Shown here one piece after another: positions 6,484 through 7,595 of a stretch of 7,595 nucleotides of DNA. Each line of letters begins with the position of its first letter. Position 1 is the first letter of the stretch. Location of the stretch: contig JAUYPN010000008.1 of assembly GCA_030695725.1 (NCBI GenBank), positions 1 to 7,595 of the forward strand, read 5' to 3'. This stretch comes from Candidatus Omnitrophota bacterium. Lineage in GTDB: Bacteria; Omnitrophota; Gorgyraeia; 2-01-FULL-45-10. The position numbers and the translations under genes are program-made. The notes under the pieces are model-generated. The model did not search any database. It had not been told where the DNA came from and worked only from the letters and a program-made list of their open reading frames with translations.

Positions 6484-6888
6484 ATGTTTATTTATATGAG
6501 TATTCCGGTCTTGATAATTTTAGGATTATGTTTTTTCTCTTATAAGGCGGGTGAATTTATCGGCAGAAAGAGGCCGGAGCTGGAAGAAGAGATCAAGAGA
6601 TTAAACGGAGTGATTGGAGGCAAGGACAGGGAGCTGAAAGCCGGCAGCACGCTCGCCAAATCCGCCGCAGAAGATTATCAAAAACTTTTGGCCCAGCAGC
6701 AAAAAGAATCCGATGAGAGACTGGAGGCCGAAAGGGCGGACGCCTTGACCATAGACGGATTAAAAAACCGCGTATCGCAATTAGAGGTTGAGCTGAAGAG
6801 CAGGTCCGAGCTGAAGAATGAGACCAAGTTGAAGAGCGGGCCCGAGCCGAAGAGCAGACCTAAAAATAAAAGACCCAAGAAAAAATAA
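6484..6888 (+). CDS. Small membrane-anchored coiled-coil protein with a basic repeat tail, function unknown
   Basis: The product is 134 residues and not from a family I recognise. Residues ~3-20 (FIYMSIPVLIILGLCFFSY) form one membrane-spanning helix with basic residues just after it (K21, R28, K29), so by the positive-inside rule the rest should face the cytoplasm. Residues ~30-108 are highly charged, lack proline and have heptad-like Leu spacing, which points to a long coiled coil. From residue 103 the tail consists of six-residue repeats (ELKSRS, ELKNET, KLKSGP, EPKSRP) and ends in a Lys/Arg-rich run (KNKRPKKK) that could bind nucleic acid or acidic lipid. The gene starts 10 bases after AAGGAG and ends 3 bases before the next gene, so it is the first gene of a three-gene operon. 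The overall build resembles RmuC-like or other scaffold anchors only in general shape. Confidence 0.75.
   Translation: MFIYMSIPVLIILGLCFFSYKAGEFIGRKRPELEEEIKRLNGVIGGKDRELKAGSTLAKSAAEDYQKLLAQQQKESDERLEAERADALTIDGLKNRVSQLEVELKSRSELKNETKLKSGPEPKSRPKNKRPKKK
6790..6861 (+). repeat. In-frame 18-base tandem repeat, four copies
   Basis: Four 18-base units (6790-6807, 6808-6825, 6826-6843, 6844-6861) sit in the frame of the coiled-coil gene, each close to GAGCTGAAGAGCAGGTCC. They encode ELKSRS, ELKNET, KLKSGP and EPKSRP. Six residues is not a coiled-coil period, and proline enters in the later units, so this is probably an extended tail that grew by tandem duplication. Copy number may vary between strains. 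Confidence 0.7.
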
Positions 6889-6891
6889 AAT

Positions 6892-7143
6892 ATGAAAAAG
6901 CTCGCCATTGTCTTATTGCTTGTTTTAGCGATCGCCACGCCCTCCTATGCGATGAATATTATCGAGAAGATGCTATACAAGCCGGTCGCTCTGCGCAATA
7001 ACAACGGTGTCACCGTATTGGTAAATCGTCTGACGGGGAGAGTCGAATTTGTAGCAAGCGGCAGGCAATACGTGCCTATTCCACGCGAACTTAAAGATCA
7101 ATTCCAGTCGGTATATAAAGCTCAGGAACAACCAGGAGGATAA
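6892..7143 (+). CDS. Small secreted protein of unknown function
   Basis: The product is 83 residues. The N-terminus is a textbook Sec signal peptide: MKK, a hydrophobic core LAIVLLLVLAIA, and a cleavage site PSYA at residues 17-20, leaving a mature chain of about 63 residues. No lipobox cysteine is present (the protein has no cysteine at all), so it is not a lipoprotein. The mature part has a beta-hairpin-like segment (GVTVLVNRLTGRVEFV, residues 39-54) and then YVPIPRELKDQFQSVY. I do not recognise the family. It starts 3 bases after the previous stop with no clear Shine-Dalgarno of its own, which suggests translational coupling to the coiled-coil gene. Its 3' end carries the ribosome site of the next gene. 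Confidence 0.75.
   Translation: MKKLAIVLLLVLAIATPSYAMNIIEKMLYKPVALRNNNGVTVLVNRLTGRVEFVASGRQYVPIPRELKDQFQSVYKAQEQPGG
7134..7139 (+). promoter_or_regulatory. Consensus Shine-Dalgarno inside the end of the secreted-protein gene
   Basis: AGGAGG lies within the last codons of the upstream gene and 6 bases before ATG 7146, a near-ideal spacing. It fixes the start of the zinc-ribbon gene and ties the two genes into one transcript. Confidence 0.8.
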
Positions 7144-7145
7144 AT

Positions 7146-7361
7146 ATGGCATGTCCACAGTGTAATGGCGAAGTTATAGTAGAAGGAAAGATCTATAACC
7201 AGATCGATTATTTTAATCCCCCCGCATACTTCAGGCCCATGTATGCGCCATTTTATAAAATTTTATCTTCAAATATCAAATTTCCGAATATTTTTTCTGC
7301 ATGTTCATTATGCGGCTTCATATGGTCAAAGCTTGACGCCGAGGCGTTTAAACAACCCTAA
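7146..7361 (+). CDS. Small zinc-ribbon protein, function unknown
   Basis: The product is 71 residues. Two CxxC knuckles, CPQC (3-6) and CSLCG (53-57), are spaced as in a treble-clef or zinc-ribbon fold and should bind one Zn2+. The stretch between them (residues 7-52) is unusually long for a ribbon and rich in aromatics (YNQIDYFNPPAYFRPMYAPFYK), so it may form an inserted loop or a partner surface. No signal peptide is present, so the protein is cytoplasmic. It begins 2 bases after the previous stop, has the best ribosome site in the window, and is the last gene of the operon. Small ribbons like this often serve as nucleic-acid or protein adaptors, but no specific role can be read here. Confidence 0.75.
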   Translation: MACPQCNGEVIVEGKIYNQIDYFNPPAYFRPMYAPFYKILSSNIKFPNIFSACSLCGFIWSKLDAEAFKQP

Positions 7362-7365
7362 TAAA

Positions 7366-7404
7366 GGGGACGGTTCTATTTTTTGATATTACACACCCGT
7401 CCCC
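7366..7404. repeat. REP-like hairpin with GGGGACGG arms
   Basis: GGGGACGG (7366-7373) and CCGTCCCC (7397-7404) are perfect inverted arms of 8 bases around a 23-base AT-rich loop (TTCTATTTTTTGATATT and on). The left end AAAGGGGACGGTTCT matches a dispersed motif I recall next to Y1 (TnpA-REP) transposase genes in various bacteria. It starts 4 bases after the zinc-ribbon stop. No T-run follows on the + strand, so it is a poor terminator in that direction. Confidence 0.7.
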
Positions 7405-7410
7405 GATAAT
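7383..7410 (+). promoter_or_regulatory. Promoter of the flavin reductase gene, partly inside the REP-like element
   Basis: The -35 TTGATA (7383-7388, 5 of 6 to consensus) lies in the hairpin loop, and the -10 GATAAT (7405-7410, 5 of 6) directly follows the right arm, with a 16-base spacer. The start of transcription should be near 7417, leaving only about 7 bases before ATG 7424 and no Shine-Dalgarno. The right arm of the repeat thus forms most of the spacer's second half. Confidence 0.5.
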
Positions 7411-7423
7411 AATTACTTCTGAT

Positions 7424-7595
7424 ATGAGAAAAACTATTCCGCTGTCGATAGCATACAGGCTGATAGTCTCTGGCCCGGTGGTACTTGTGAGCTCTTTATC
7501 AGGGAAAAGGGCCGGTATCACGCCCATAGCATGGCATATGCCTTTATCGGATGACCCGCCCATAGTGGCGCTCGAGATATGGAAGGACCATTTTA
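7424..7595 (+). CDS. Flavin reductase-like (FMN-binding split-barrel) protein, N-terminal 57 codons only
   Basis: The frame from ATG 7424 is open to the window edge, giving MRKTIPLSIAYRLI followed by GPVVLVSSLSGKRAGITP, AWHMPLSDDPPIVALEI and WKDHF. This matches the first third of the flavin reductase-like domain (PF01613, DIM6/NTAB group): the GPVVLV strand, a turn with G/K, then the strand with the P-I-A-W segment and the PP-I-V-A stretch that contacts FMN in the family. Members are cytoplasmic, bind FMN and either reduce free flavin with NAD(P)H or act as small flavoprotein oxidoreductases of unknown substrate. Full-length members are usually about 170-200 residues, so roughly two thirds lies beyond the window. 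The start is supported by the promoter at 7383-7410. No partner gene is visible, so the physiological role cannot be judged. Confidence 0.8.
   Translation, partial: MRKTIPLSIAYRLIVSGPVVLVSSLSGKRAGITPIAWHMPLSDDPPIVALEIWKDHF

Noticed and set aside
6477..6545. ATG 6477 opening a 22-codon frame overlapping the coiled-coil gene.
   Set aside because: It lies only 3 bases after AAGGAG, too close for initiation, and the peptide has no recognisable feature. ATG 6484 has workable spacing and gives a clear membrane helix.

Overview
The window reads as a stretch of chromosome from an uncultivated Gram-negative-type bacterium. My best guess is Candidatus Omnitrophota (formerly OP3), from three recollected hallmarks rather than any search: a very large protein of unknown family ending at position 1929; a secreted multidomain enzyme whose last ~150 residues look like a tail domain I associate with such genomes; and dispersed palindromic repeats built on GGGTCAGACCC, GGGGACGG and ATTGC/GCAAT. 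No tRNA, rRNA, CRISPR array or intact transposase gene is visible.

All supported genes lie on the + strand. (1) 1-1929: the C-terminal 642 residues of a large unrecognised protein whose frame is open at the left edge. (2) 1931-2051: two unrelated palindromic repeats back to back, the second also shaped like a terminator. (3) 2072-3253: an RlmI-type 23S rRNA cytosine methyltransferase. (4) 3308-6262: a secreted 984-residue glycoamylase-family (GH144-like) protein with a calcium-binding-type repeat, a carbohydrate-binding-like module, an Fn3 domain and a C-terminal tail domain. (5) 6263-6483: a 221-base gap with promoter-like sequence and very short ORFs. (6) 6484-7361: a tight operon of three small genes of unknown role, encoding a membrane-anchored coiled coil, a small secreted protein and a small zinc-ribbon protein. 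(7) 7366-7404: a third palindromic repeat. (8) 7424-7595: the first 57 codons of a flavin reductase-family protein, cut by the right edge.

Apart from the 6484-7361 operon there is no sign of a shared pathway. The methyltransferase is housekeeping, the glycoamylase is probably for external or periplasmic glucan breakdown, and the flavin reductase starts a new unit. The most striking regulatory pattern is that extended -10 boxes (TGnTATAnT) lie only 6-8 bases before an ATG at 2072, 3308 and 6355. This predicts leaderless or nearly leaderless transcripts and moves the start of the glycoamylase gene. Palindromic repeats also abut two of the promoters, and at 7383-7410 a good -35/-10 pair is split between the repeat's loop and its right flank.
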